Below are positions 6,000 through 12,943 of a DNA stretch of 12,943 bases, in pieces (position 1 is the stretch's first letter; every line of letters begins with the position of its first letter). The DNA comes from Ruminococcus sp. UBA3800. Its GTDB lineage: Bacteria; Bacillota; Clostridia; Oscillospirales; Ruminococcaceae. A model generated the notes under the pieces. That model was not told where the DNA came from. It searched no databases and worked only from the letters and a program-made list of their open reading frames with translations. The position numbers were made by a program, and so were the translations under genes. Location of the stretch: NCBI GenBank assembly GCA_002368715.1, contig DFEO01000006.1:1-12943 (forward strand), written 5' to 3'.

Positions 6000-6725
6000 C
6001 TACTCTCCGTATTTCTCGTTGAATTCCTTGACCTTGCTGGCAAGGTATTCCTCGTCCACCTCGTGGATCTCGTCATCATCGCCGCTGTGGTCTATGCTCC
6101 CCAGCGCCTCGACCTCGTGATCCTCGGCGCTCACACCCTGGATATCCTTATACTCGGGATAGTCCTCGGGCTTCTTTGCATAAGGCAGCTGTGCCACCTT
6201 TGCCTCTGCCTCCTCGCCGGTTATCTCGGCAATGTTGCCCTTTGCAGCCTCTTCCTCGGCGGTCTTCTTGTCATGCTCATCATACATCTCCTGCATCTTG
6301 TCCTCGATGCCCTCGATGTGAGCCTCGGTTATATCTTCCTTGTGCGACTCAAGATACCTTGCGTGCTCCTCGGCATAAAGCTTTTCATACTCTTCCTGAG
6401 CATCGGCCACTTCACCGTCGTGAACAGGGTTCACGTCAAAATCCTTATAGGTCTCGACAGGCTTGTTCTTCTTTTCCTCAAGCTCTTTCTCGAGCTCGGC
6501 CATCTTCGACTTGATGGTCTCCGGCTCGATATTATCGTTGACCTTCTCCTCGTGGACCGGTTCATTCTTGGATTCTTTTATCACAACAGTATCACTGTTC
6601 TTTTTCGTTGGTCTTACAGGCGTGTTCCAGATATCCTCTGCATTTACTGCTCCGGCTTTGTCTGTTGTTTTTTTAGCCTCGGCAGAAGCTTTTCCTGCGG
6701 AATTTTTTTTGTTGAAAAGACCCAT
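6000..6725 (-). CDS. Acidic, charged coiled-coil hypothetical protein
   Basis: A 241-residue protein with no recognisable catalytic domain and no cysteine. It starts MGLFNKKN and has a basic, Ala/Lys-rich first 30 residues. The rest is strongly acidic and helical, including a coiled-coil-like run around 74-92 (AELEKELEEKKNK) and long Glu/Lys-rich helices at 105-185. The C-terminal 50 residues are very acidic. Low-complexity charged proteins like this often act as scaffolds or are partly disordered; that is inference. ATG 6725 has AAGGGGGG about 10 nt upstream. It diverges from the 660-residue tail-anchored protein gene at 7027, sharing a 300-bp regulatory region, and may be functionally paired with it. 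Confidence 0.75.
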   Translation of the reverse strand: MGLFNKKNSAGKASAEAKKTTDKAGAVNAEDIWNTPVRPTKKNSDTVVIKESKNEPVHEEKVNDNIEPETIKSKMAELEKELEEKKNKPVETYKDFDVNPVHDGEVADAQEEYEKLYAEEHARYLESHKEDITEAHIEGIEDKMQEMYDEHDKKTAEEEAAKGNIAEITGEEAEAKVAQLPYAKKPEDYPEYKDIQGVSAEDHEVEALGSIDHSGDDDEIHEVDEEYLASKVKEFNEKYGE

Positions 6726-6764
6726 TTTTCAAAAGCCCCCCTTTTTGCAAATATTATCACTCTT

Positions 6765-6793
6765 ATTATACTATATTTCCGCCAAAATTGCAA
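6765..6793 (-). promoter_or_regulatory. SigA-type promoter of the acidic protein gene
   Basis: On the minus strand TTGCAA (6793-6788), a 17-nt spacer and TATAAT (6770-6765). The predicted start of transcription is about 6758, giving a short leader before ATG 6725. Confidence 0.7.
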
Positions 6794-6814
6794 ACAATTT
6801 CAAGCAAACAATTT
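6790..6814. repeat. Direct repeat at the -35 of the acidic protein promoter
   Basis: GCAAACAATTT occurs at 6790-6800 and 6804-6814, a 14-bp period. The first copy overlaps the -35 box (6788-6793). It may be a binding site for a regulator of one or both divergent genes. Confidence 0.5.
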
Positions 6815-6865
6815 GCACGATTTTTCAGTCCTGTTTTGTACACTTTGCGCTCAATTCATCTTTAG

Positions 6866-6919
6866 TTAACAGAAAGTTAATCTATATGTAAAGTAATGTG
6901 GTCATTATTTTGTTATACT
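6866..6919 (+). promoter_or_regulatory. Tentative promoter region of the tail-anchored protein gene
   Basis: The best -10 candidate is TATACT (6914-6919) with TG one base before it (an extended -10). The -35 position (AAGTAA, 6891-6896) is a poor match. A dyad TTAAC-AGAAA-GTTAA lies upstream at 6866-6880. The 6820-6970 region is very A/T-rich and offers other weaker boxes, so the true start is uncertain. Confidence 0.4.
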
Positions 6920-6978
6920 TTATTTGTAAAATGTTTTAATTGTATATTAAAATTTTAAACTAATTAATAACTGACACG

Positions 6979-7018
6979 GAGCCTGTTCGCAGCAACAGAA
7001 GCAGGGCTCTGAAAGGAG
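6979..7018 (+). other. Leader hairpin and ribosome binding site before 7027
   Basis: In the leader, GAGCC (6979-6983) can pair with GGCTC (7005-7009). Nested inside, CTGTT (6983-6987) can pair with AACAG (6994-6998). The structure ends just before the strong AAAGGAG (7012-7018), which is 8 nt from ATG 7027. It leaves the binding site free in the drawn fold. A regulatory role is possible but not shown. Confidence 0.45.
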
Positions 7019-7026
7019 AAACCACT

Positions 7027-9009
7027 ATGGCAAGATCTTCACTTGGCGTTACCGCAACCGAACTTTTTGCGTGCAATCCATACAGGATCCTCGGTGTTGC
7101 AGTTGATATGCCTTCTGCCCAGATCAATGACATCTACAAAAAGCTCATTGCCAAGGCTAAGGTCGGCGAGACCGACAACTATAAGACCGAGTTTGATTTT
7201 GACTTCCTGCCGCCGTTCACAAGGACGGAGAAGGATCTCAAGACCGCCTACGGAAAGCTTGCGAGCCTTGGATACAAGTGCTTTGCGTTTTCCGATCCGC
7301 TGTTTTCCGCATCGCTCAACATAGATGATGTTATGCTGAACCTTGAGCATATCTCCTGCTATGACTGCTTTCTCAGGTGCTATATGTGGCTCGTCACAAA
7401 CGACAGAGAGTTTGAGGAGCCCGAGCTGTGGGTGCCTCTGTGCCAGTACATAGATAAGCTCATCCAGTCCACCGAGAACGAGTGGCCGAAGTATTTCGAT
7501 CACAGGATAGCTCCCGACGAGGACAGTGCTACTGCGCTCAAGAGCTTCCATGCAACGTTCTCCGATCTTATCCTGCTGCCTATCAAGGAGCTGGTAAGGG
7601 GTGCGATGAAGTACAGATCCGCTGTTGCTATCATAGCTGCTGCGGGTGTTGATGTTGAAGAGAAGTTTGACAAGATAGACATCCCGCAGGCAAATAAGCC
7701 TGCGCCCGGGATGCCCGAACCCAAGCTCAGGATCGCTGTCAAAGACGGCGAGGAGTATTATGATGTTTCCACAGGTCAGATGCGCAGCTTTGCTGCGGCT
7801 ACACCATCGGCTGTCGAGAGCAATGAGTTTGCAGCAGCTGCATCTACGATCTCGGCTGAGACTATCACTGCGGATGTGCCGATAGGCACAGTTCCCAAGC
7901 CCAGCGTTCCGAGACCGAGCGAAGCTGCAGCGAAAGAGGAGGCTGAGCCTGCAAAGGCTGAAACAGCGGCTCCTGCTGCGGAGGCTCCTGCCGAGGATGA
8001 ACTGCCGCCGATCAAGCACGTTGAGGAGATAACCGTTCCCACCGCAAGGAAGAAAGTCGTTATCCCGAAGGCAGAGGAAGAAAAGCCTGCCGAGCCTGTG
8101 GCGGAGATACCAAAACCGAGCGCTCCCGTCGGAGAGATACCAAAACCGAGCGTCCCCGTGAGAGAAACTCCAAAGCCGGCAGCCCAGGCAGCACCGCCGA
8201 TAACCGAGATACCGGCTCCGAAGGCTGCTCCCGAAGCAGAAACAGACCCCACCAAGGCGTTTGCCGACGGCGGAGTTTCGGAGATGCGTGCAAAGGGTCT
8301 GAAGATAAACGCACCTGTGGATCTTTATGCAAAGGAAAAGGTGCAGCAGGACAAGGAAGAGATGGAGCCTGTCGTTTACAAGGCAGGAGCATCGTCGTTC
8401 TCGGGCTTCGGTGTAGGTGCAGACGCATCGGCGAGCGCACCGAAGGTGGAGGCTTCTTCGAGAAAGCCCTTCAAGAAGGAGAACAAGGGTCTTGCAAACC
8501 TTATAGATATGGCTGACAATGCGACCGTGGATGCTGTTCTTTCCGAGGAGGACGAGCAGAGCCTTTATCAGGACGTCCTTATCAAGATGCTTCGTGAGAA
8601 CAGAAGCACCAGAAAGATGGAGTCGGTCGACACACAGCACGCTTTTGATAACGGCGATGCGATAGGTTCGGCGCCTGTTATAGTTCAGGGTCAGGCTATG
8701 GCCTCTATCGACACCAGCACGATGGACGAGTCAAGACTCGGTTCTTCGAGAGATGCTATCGACCAGAACGAAACGGATGCAAGAAAGCTTTTCGAGCAGA
8801 AGTATAAAGACATCAATATCAAGGATATGATAAATCCGACACTTTCGGGCAACGTCAAAGGAAATTATGCTGCAAACACAGCTTATTCCGATTTCGAGAG
8901 AAACAAGAAGGAGCGTAATTCGGCTATCGGAACTGTGGCCGGGATACTGGGATTTGTTATCCTGCTTCTTGCTATCGTTGTGTTCCTGATGTGGCAGGGC
9001 ATTTTCTGA
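7027..9009 (+). CDS. Tail-anchored protein with degenerate J-like N-terminus and Pro/Ala-rich linker
   Basis: A 660-residue protein with four parts. Residues 15-80 begin NPYRILGVAVDMPSAQINDIYKKL, like the first helices of a J domain, but the HPD motif that stimulates Hsp70 is absent. Residues 85-215 look like a folded, Trp/Cys-containing helical domain. Residues 225-410 are a low-complexity Pro/Ala/Glu linker with a 10-residue repeat, EIPKPS-type, three times at 360-389. Residues 480-600 are charged and helical. Residues 634-656 form one strong membrane helix, ending WQGIF, with no N-terminal signal, so the bulk should face the cytoplasm. ATG 7027 has AAAGGAG 8 nt upstream. A strong terminator follows. 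It diverges from the acidic coiled-coil gene. Function unknown; a membrane-tethered scaffold or co-chaperone relative is an inference. Confidence 0.85.
   Translation: MARSSLGVTATELFACNPYRILGVAVDMPSAQINDIYKKLIAKAKVGETDNYKTEFDFDFLPPFTRTEKDLKTAYGKLASLGYKCFAFSDPLFSASLNIDDVMLNLEHISCYDCFLRCYMWLVTNDREFEEPELWVPLCQYIDKLIQSTENEWPKYFDHRIAPDEDSATALKSFHATFSDLILLPIKELVRGAMKYRSAVAIIAAAGVDVEEKFDKIDIPQANKPAPGMPEPKLRIAVKDGEEYYDVSTGQMRSFAAATPSAVESNEFAAAASTISAETITADVPIGTVPKPSVPRPSEAAAKEEAEPAKAETAAPAAEAPAEDELPPIKHVEEITVPTARKKVVIPKAEEEKPAEPVAEIPKPSAPVGEIPKPSVPVRETPKPAAQAAPPITEIPAPKAAPEAETDPTKAFADGGVSEMRAKGLKINAPVDLYAKEKVQQDKEEMEPVVYKAGASSFSGFGVGADASASAPKVEASSRKPFKKENKGLANLIDMADNATVDAVLSEEDEQSLYQDVLIKMLRENRSTRKMESVDTQHAFDNGDAIGSAPVIVQGQAMASIDTSTMDESRLGSSRDAIDQNETDARKLFEQKYKDINIKDMINPTLSGNVKGNYAANTAYSDFERNKKERNSAIGTVAGILGFVILLLAIVVFLMWQGIF
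8104..8193 (+). repeat. Three 30-bp in-frame tandem repeats inside the linker
   Basis: Units at 8104-8133, 8134-8163 and 8164-8193 encode EIPKPSAPVG, EIPKPSVPVR and the more diverged ETPKPAAQAA. The first two are nearly identical in DNA, which suggests recent slippage duplication. Such repeats could vary in number between strains. Confidence 0.75.
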
Positions 9010-9023
9010 TAATAAGTTTTTCG

Positions 9024-9059
9024 GCGGTATCTTCCCATGTGGGAGGGTACCGCTTTTTT
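9024..9059 (+). terminator. Strong intrinsic terminator after the tail-anchored protein gene
   Basis: A stem of about 13 bp, with some G-T pairs, runs from GCGGTA (9024-9029) to TACCGC (9048-9053) with inner TTCCCA/TGGGAG pairing. Six T (9054-9059) follow. It lies 14 nt after the stop codon. Confidence 0.9.
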
Positions 9060-9063
9060 GTGT

Positions 9064-9088
9064 AAAAAAACACCGCAGGCTGACGGTG
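9064..9088 (-). terminator. Leftward terminator-like hairpin
   Basis: On the minus strand CACCG (9088-9084), an 8-nt loop, CGGTG (9075-9071) and seven T (9070-9064) form a short but well-formed terminator for leftward transcription. No leftward gene lies to its right. It may block antisense transcription or end a very short RNA. Confidence 0.5.
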
Positions 9089-9162
9089 ATAAAGAGATAT
9101 GAAAACAGCGCAAAAGTGATACCAAGGGTCAGTCCCGAGTCAAACAATGTTTACGCAGCTGC

Positions 9163-9191
9163 TTGACATAACGGGAGAATGATGTTAAAAT
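9163..9191 (+). promoter_or_regulatory. SigA-type promoter of the fliB-dtd operon
   Basis: TTGACA (9163-9168), a 17-nt spacer and TAAAAT (9186-9191). Transcription should begin near 9198. This rules out the in-frame ATG at 9179 as the translation start, because that codon lies inside the promoter spacer. Confidence 0.8.
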
Positions 9192-9229
9192 TTATACGGA
9201 ACTATTTTTCGGTCCGGGAGGTGGAGTTT

Positions 9230-10306
9230 ATGAAGGTCGTTTGTATGAAGCTGTTTACGGATTTCAAGTGTACCGGGAGCTACTGCAGGCACAACTGCTG
9301 CAAGGCAGGGTGGGATATCGAGATAGACGAAAAAACACTGAGAAGGCTGAAACATCTGGGCGATGAGTCGCTGGAGGCTGCAACTGTCAGAGAAGCTGAC
9401 GGGGTCTTTATAAAGCCTGTGAACGGACGCTGTCCGCTGCTCAATGAGCAGGGGCTGTGCTCGCTCCAGCTGAAATACGGCGAGGACTATATCTCGGATA
9501 TCTGCCGTGAGCACCCAAGGTATTATCAGTGGTTCGGGGATTATAAAGAGGCAGGGGTCGGGCTTTGCTGCGAGCAGACGGTAAAGCTTCTGCTGGAGAG
9601 CCGTGAGCCGCTGGGATTTTACCAGTATGAAACAGACGAAGCGCCCGATGATCTGCCCTTTGATGAAGAGGTGCTGGCGGTGCTTGTGGAAGCTAGAAAT
9701 GCGCTTTTGAGGATGCTTGAGGACAGGAGCCTGACCATAGAAGAGCGCCTTAAAAGGCTTTTGTTCCATGGCCAGCGCTTTCAGGATGCTCTTGATGACG
9801 AGGACGTGGAGCATATCTGGCAGGAGATAGGCCACCTTGATGCAAGGTGCGAGATGCACGACGAGCTTTATACGGAACACGATCCCGATGATGTGGCAGG
9901 GGAGATATATGACTATTTCCTGGGTCTTGATATGCTGGGCGATGAGCTGCCCCGGATGCTTGGGTTTTCCTTGGCAAAGGCAGACATAAGGCAGGCATTG
10001 CAGACCTTTGACAAGCTCCACCCCGACAAGGCCTACATCACCGAGCACCTGGCGGTGTGCTTTTTGTTCCGCTACTTTCTCCAGGCTGTGCGCAGCTTTG
10101 AGATAATGGAAAAGATAAAGCTCACGGTGCTCAGCACATTGGTGATGAGGATAATGATAGCCTGCGAATGTGCGCCTGTTGAGGATATAATAAGGGAGTA
10201 CAGCGCAGAGATAGAATACAGTGCCGACAATCTTGAAAAGCTGGCGGATGATTTTTACTCCGAGCCGTGCTTTTCTTATGACGGGCTGATGAGCCTGGTG
10301 GGGTGA
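9230..10306 (+). CDS. fliB: FliB-type lysine N-methylase (CxxCxxCC superfamily)
   Basis: A 358-residue protein with the family's N-terminal cysteine pattern: Cys14, Cys19, then CC at 23-24 followed by KAGWDIEID, as in FliB. Further cysteines are at 68 and 77 (RCPLLNEQGLCSLQ), Cys92 (DICREHPR) and a CC pair at 113-114 (GLCCEQ). In Salmonella FliB methylates lysines of flagellin. In Clostridia such proteins are routinely given that name, but their targets are mostly untested. The cysteines probably hold a metal or Fe-S centre (inference). The C-terminal 230 residues are helical and variable. I start at ATG 9230, with GGGAGG at 9216-9221. The first gene of a five-gene operon; no flagellin gene is in the window, so flagellin as target is unsupported here. 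Confidence 0.85.
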   Translation: MKVVCMKLFTDFKCTGSYCRHNCCKAGWDIEIDEKTLRRLKHLGDESLEAATVREADGVFIKPVNGRCPLLNEQGLCSLQLKYGEDYISDICREHPRYYQWFGDYKEAGVGLCCEQTVKLLLESREPLGFYQYETDEAPDDLPFDEEVLAVLVEARNALLRMLEDRSLTIEERLKRLLFHGQRFQDALDDEDVEHIWQEIGHLDARCEMHDELYTEHDPDDVAGEIYDYFLGLDMLGDELPRMLGFSLAKADIRQALQTFDKLHPDKAYITEHLAVCFLFRYFLQAVRSFEIMEKIKLTVLSTLVMRIMIACECAPVEDIIREYSAEIEYSADNLEKLADDFYSEPCFSYDGLMSLVG

Positions 10307-10311
10307 AGCGG

Positions 10312-10536
10312 ATGAACATTTTTTCAAGGCCCTCAAAGCATAAGGAGATACCGCCCGAGTGCGCAGGGATGGAGGTAAAAGTTCAGTCCTCAACCTGCAC
10401 GGGCGAAAAGACCATAGGCTTTTATAACAGGAACACAAGGGAGCTTATGTATATCGAGCTCGTGCGCTCTCAGGCGGATATAGATGCTTTTTATGAGAAG
10501 TACGGTATAGAGAAGCCAAAGGAAAAGGACAGATGA
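10312..10536 (+). CDS. Small hypothetical protein, 74 residues
   Basis: A short basic/acidic mixed protein reading MNIFSRPSKHKEIPPECAGMEV near its start and EKYGIEKPKEKDR at its end. The middle, TCTGEKTIGFYNRNTRELMYIELVRS, looks like a beta-rich fold. It has no membrane segment and I recognise no family. ATG 10312 is preceded by GGTGGGGTGAAG, which overlaps the end of fliB. An in-frame GTG at 10303 overlapping the fliB stop codon is a possible alternative. Its stop overlaps the next gene in ATGA, so it is tightly coupled in the operon. Real coding status rests on this operon packing. Confidence 0.7.
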   Translation: MNIFSRPSKHKEIPPECAGMEVKVQSSTCTGEKTIGFYNRNTRELMYIELVRSQADIDAFYEKYGIEKPKEKDR

Positions 10537-11093
10537 AACGGTCTGCAAAGCTGTGTCTGATCGCTGCTGCTGCCGTGCTGATCGGAGCTGCTGCGGTGTG
10601 GTTGGTGTTTTTTCGGGGACATTTTTATGAGTCCGATTTTGAGCGTGCCCGCAAAAGCATAAGGCTTGGCGGCAGAGAGCTTTGCTTTCCGCTTGATGCC
10701 GATGACCCGGGCGGCGGACTGAGAGCAAAGATAAATGAGAAGGCAGGCGGCAGCGAATACGGGACATTTTTCAGCGCAGACAAAAAGGTGATGGAGTTCA
10801 GCGCTGATGTTGTGAGCCGCCGCACCCGCTGGATACATATAAGCTGCGGACACGATGATGATGACTATGACACGGCGCTGATAAAGACCTTCGAGATCGA
10901 CGGTCTTGCCTTCGGAGACTCGGAAAAGAAGGTGAGATCAAAATACGGCTCGCCGCAGGACGTTCAGAACAACGGCTCGGAGAGGGTGCTCGAATACATG
11001 ATCTACAAGGACGACAGGATATGGAAAAACCTGGAGTTTTGCTTTGATGACAGCGGACTTGCGGAAGTGTTCGTGTTTGAAAACAATATATAA
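10533..11093 (+). CDS. Membrane-anchored hypothetical protein with a BamE-like tail
   Basis: A 186-residue protein with one N-terminal hydrophobic segment (about 6-27), no lipobox, and the remainder predicted outside the membrane. There is a His/Asp-rich patch, CGHDDDDYD (about 105-113). The last 65 residues read GLAFGDSEKKVRSKYGSPQDV, then LEYMIY and LEFCFDDSGLAEVFVF. This alternation resembles the small SmpA/BamE-like fold used by various secreted Gram-positive proteins; the resemblance is by eye and modest. It overlaps the preceding gene by 4 nt (ATGA), with AAAAGGAC as its binding site, and ends 23 nt before the epimerase gene. Function unknown. Confidence 0.75.
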   Translation: MKRSAKLCLIAAAAVLIGAAAVWLVFFRGHFYESDFERARKSIRLGGRELCFPLDADDPGGGLRAKINEKAGGSEYGTFFSADKKVMEFSADVVSRRTRWIHISCGHDDDDYDTALIKTFEIDGLAFGDSEKKVRSKYGSPQDVQNNGSERVLEYMIYKDDRIWKNLEFCFDDSGLAEVFVFENNI

Positions 11094-11116
11094 AATATAC
11101 AACAGGAGGAACAGCA

Positions 11117-11974
11117 ATGCTTTATGAACTTGAAAACGGCAGGATGAGGATATCGGCGGATGAGAACGGAGCGGAGCTCCATTCGCTGGAATTTGAGGGC
11201 AGGCAATATCTCTGGCAGTGCGGCAAGGCGTGGGAGCGCTATGCGCCCGTGCTTTTCCCCTTTATATGCTCACCGAAAGACAGGACCTATGAGGCAGACG
11301 GCAGGACCTATAAGATGAAAGCCAACCACGGCTTTGCGAGAGACAGTGTGTTTACCTTTAAAGAAAAGACCGAAAACAGCATATCCTTCGTTCTCACCGA
11401 GAACGAGCAGACTCTGGCACAGTATCCTTACAGATTCGAGCTGACGGTCACTTACGAGGTCGGGGATGATTCGGTGACAGTGATAAACAGCGTCAGGAAC
11501 ACCGACGACAGGGATATCTATTTTTACATAGGCGGTCACCCTGCGTTCAATGCGCCTCTTCTTGAGGGCGAGAGCTTTGATGACTACTATGTTGAGTATT
11601 CCGAGCAGGAGAAGATCACCCAGCAGCAAAACGGCAGCGAGATAACTGTCCTTGACCACCAAAAAAGGCTCAATATGACAAGAGCGCTTTTTGATAACGA
11701 TGCGCTCATCCTTGCTAATCCCAATTCGAGAGCCGTTTCCCTGAAATGCACAAAAAACTCCCACAGCGTAACGGTAGAGTTCCCCATGTCGGAGTGTATA
11801 GCTGTGTGGTCTCCGACGGGTGATGACACGGCCGCATTCGTTTGCCTTGAACCGTGGTCAAGCGTTCCTACCTATTATGATGACGATTTTGTAAAGCTTG
11901 AAAACAAACCGAATGCCATACAGCTGCGCCCCGGCGAGGTGTATGATTACAGATACAGGATAGTTCTGGAGTGA
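11117..11974 (+). CDS. Aldose 1-epimerase family protein (LacX-like galactose mutarotase fold)
   Basis: A 285-residue cytoplasmic protein of the mutarotase superfamily. The likely catalytic residues are visible: His71 in NHGFARD, His141 in IGGHPAFN, and Glu245 in CLEPWSS. Aldose epimerases interconvert alpha and beta forms of sugars such as galactose. The NHGFARD/GGHPAFN/LEPW set is that of the LacX branch, whose true substrate is often unclear. The length fits the family. ATG 11117 follows AGGAGG (11104-11109) at 7 nt, the best ribosome binding site of the operon. It ends 4 nt before dtd. No sugar-transport or galactose genes are nearby, so the pathway cannot be inferred from context. Confidence 0.9.
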   Translation: MLYELENGRMRISADENGAELHSLEFEGRQYLWQCGKAWERYAPVLFPFICSPKDRTYEADGRTYKMKANHGFARDSVFTFKEKTENSISFVLTENEQTLAQYPYRFELTVTYEVGDDSVTVINSVRNTDDRDIYFYIGGHPAFNAPLLEGESFDDYYVEYSEQEKITQQQNGSEITVLDHQKRLNMTRALFDNDALILANPNSRAVSLKCTKNSHSVTVEFPMSECIAVWSPTGDDTAAFVCLEPWSSVPTYYDDDFVKLENKPNAIQLRPGEVYDYRYRIVLE

Positions 11975-11978
11975 TGAT

Positions 11979-12437
11979 ATGAAAGCTGTGATACAGAGAG
12001 TTTCGCACGCCGAGTGCGTGGTGGAAGGGAAGACCGTCGGAGCTGTGAAAAAAGGGTATCTCATCCTGCTGGGAGCAGGCCTTGACGACACCGAGGCGGA
12101 CTGTGACAGACTGGCCGACAAGATATCAAAGCTTCGCATTTTTTCGGACGAGAACGACAAGATAAACCTCTCGATAGACGACGTGGGCGGAGATATGCTC
12201 ATTATCTCACAGTTCACCCTTTATGCCGATTGCCGCAAGGGAAACCGTCCGTCCTTTATCAACGCAGGAAAGCCCGATGAGGCTGCAAGGCTTTATGACT
12301 ATTTCTGTGATGCCTGCCGAAGCCGCATAAAGGGCAGCGTGGAAAAAGGAGAGTTCGGTGCGGATATGAAGATCTCGCTTCTGAATGACGGGCCGTTTAC
12401 GATAGTGCTGGAGTGCGAAAACGGCGAGATAAGATGA
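11979..12437 (+). CDS. dtd: D-aminoacyl-tRNA deacylase
   Basis: A 152-residue protein, the standard length for DTD, which hydrolyses D-amino acids (and glycine) wrongly attached to tRNA and so protects translation. Visible motifs are [11 protein letters not shown] at the start, SQFTLYAD (77-84, with the catalytic-type Thr80), RKGNRPSF (86-93) and NDGPFT (136-141) carrying the Gly-Pro pair that lines the neighbouring subunit's active site. The enzyme works as a homodimer in the cytoplasm. The binding site GGAG (11969-11972) overlaps the end of the epimerase gene, so the two are likely coupled. It is the last gene of the operon; I see no clear hairpin terminator after it. Confidence 0.97.
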   Translation: MKAVIQRVSHAECVVEGKTVGAVKKGYLILLGAGLDDTEADCDRLADKISKLRIFSDENDKINLSIDDVGGDMLIISQFTLYADCRKGNRPSFINAGKPDEAARLYDYFCDACRSRIKGSVEKGEFGADMKISLLNDGPFTIVLECENGEIR

Positions 12438-12448
12438 ACATCCGCTGA

Positions 12449-12468
12449 TTGTGTTAATTATGTGTTAC
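12449..12468. repeat. TTGTGTTA-type repeat after dtd
   Basis: TTGTGTTAA (12449-12457) and ATGTGTTAC (12460-12468) lie in tandem. The first is identical to the two copies at 1625 and 1645 upstream of the ABC operon. All three occur shortly after a stop codon and upstream of a SigA promoter. This may be a shared regulator site or chance in A/T-rich DNA. Confidence 0.3.
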
Positions 12469-12525
12469 AATATTGCTAAAATAAGTGTTGTTTATTGTGC
12501 ATATCCACAAAAGATTGAATAGTTG

Positions 12526-12554
12526 TTGACATTTATTCGGAAATAAGTTATAAT
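12526..12554 (+). promoter_or_regulatory. Consensus SigA promoter of the MoxR-like gene
   Basis: TTGACA (12526-12531), a 17-nt spacer and TATAAT (12549-12554) match the consensus in both boxes. The start of transcription is about 12561, leaving a leader of about 70 nt. That leader contains a possible 8-bp hairpin, AGATAGGC (12576-12583) with GCTTATCT (12596-12603). Confidence 0.85.
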
Positions 12555-12629
12555 TATTTAGTAAAAATATTTGTGAGATAGGCGGGCAAGAGTTAGCTTA
12601 TCTATACTTTATCCGAAAGGTATGATGAT

Positions 12630-12943
12630 ATGAATATTAAGGACGCCAAGCAGCAGATCAAAAACGCAATACAGGCTTATCTTGTAAAGGACGAGTTCGG
12701 CGATTACAGGATCAGCATCGAGCACCAGAGACCTGTATTCCTGCTGGGAGCTCCCGGTATCGGCAAGACCGCTATCATGGAGCAGATAGCCCAGGAAACA
12801 GGACTCAACCTTGTTACATACTCCATGGCTCACCAGACAAGAGAGACTGCCATGGGTCTTCCTACCATAGTTACAAGAAACTATGTCGGTGCAGACGTTC
12901 AGGTATCCGAGTATACGATGTCCGAGATCATTGCGAACATCTA
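12630..12943 (+). CDS. MoxR-like AAA ATPase, N-terminal fragment (runs off the right edge)
   Basis: The first 104 residues of an ATPase are visible. After a helical lead and RPVFLLG comes Walker A, GAPGIGKT (40-47), then IMEQIAQETGLNLVTYSMAHQTRETAMGLPTI. The GxPGxGKT loop directly after such an N-terminus is typical of MoxR/AAA+ ATPases, which in Clostridia often act with a von Willebrand-type domain protein in metal-enzyme or complex maturation. The partner would be beyond the window. ATG 12630 is chosen because AAAGG (12616-12620) is 9 nt upstream; a nearby ATG at 12622 hits a stop at once. Walker B and the sensors are not visible, so the subfamily is uncertain. Confidence 0.85.
   Translation, partial: MNIKDAKQQIKNAIQAYLVKDEFGDYRISIEHQRPVFLLGAPGIGKTAIMEQIAQETGLNLVTYSMAHQTRETAMGLPTIVTRNYVGADVQVSEYTMSEIIANI

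Noticed and set aside
7039..8640. Long 533-codon open frame on the minus strand
   Set aside because: It lies entirely antisense to the well-supported 660-residue gene, has no ribosome binding site, and its Leu/Arg/Cys-rich composition is that of a reverse-strand shadow.
9179..9229. Earlier in-frame start of the fliB gene at 9179
   Set aside because: That ATG falls inside the spacer of the operon promoter, and the ATG at 9230 has a strong GGGAGG at the right distance.
9185..10438. 417-codon minus-strand open frame opposite fliB
   Set aside because: It covers the fliB gene, whose cysteine motifs and promoter are clear; the translation resembles no protein and spans the operon promoter.

Overview
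The window looks like chromosomal housekeeping DNA from a low-to-mid GC, spore-forming member of the Clostridia, probably Ruminococcus or a close oscillospiral relative. Reasons: a clear SpoIIID sporulation regulator, Gram-positive AGGAGG-type ribosome binding sites, many near-consensus SigA promoters (TTGACA-17-TATAAT), a Firmicute lipobox, and AGA/AGG/ATA-rich codon use. I see no phage, transposon, CRISPR array, rRNA or tRNA. The genus is inferred from gene style, not from a search.

Left end (1-740): the start of a leftward NAD synthetase gene (nadE) whose promoter is overlapped by a perfect 13-bp inverted repeat. Upstream of it is a separate leftward unit with its own promoter and terminator and no convincing reading frame (about 205-387), my best small-RNA candidate. 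Two tandem palindromes then abut the promoter of a TtcA-family PP-loop ATPase gene.

750-3971: the TtcA-like gene is followed by a three-gene polar amino-acid ABC importer (lipoprotein, permease, ATPase) with its own promoter and terminator. The binding lipoprotein is circularly permuted: after the signal peptide the usual C-terminal half comes first and the usual N-terminal half last. This is the most striking observation in the window. spoIIID follows with its own terminator (4100-4389).

4423-6725 (leftward): a cyclophilin-type peptidyl-prolyl isomerase, a four-helix membrane protein resembling DUF1648, a cysteine-containing unknown protein, and an acidic coiled-coil protein. Diverging from the last one is a 660-residue protein (7027-9009) with a degenerate J-domain-like N-terminus, a long Pro/Ala/Glu-rich linker carrying a 10-residue repeat, and a C-terminal membrane anchor.

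9163-12437: a rightward five-gene operon from a near-consensus promoter: a FliB-type (CxxCxxCC superfamily) lysine methylase, two small unknown proteins (one membrane-anchored), a LacX-like aldose epimerase and D-aminoacyl-tRNA deacylase (dtd). The window ends inside a MoxR-like AAA ATPase gene preceded by a consensus promoter.
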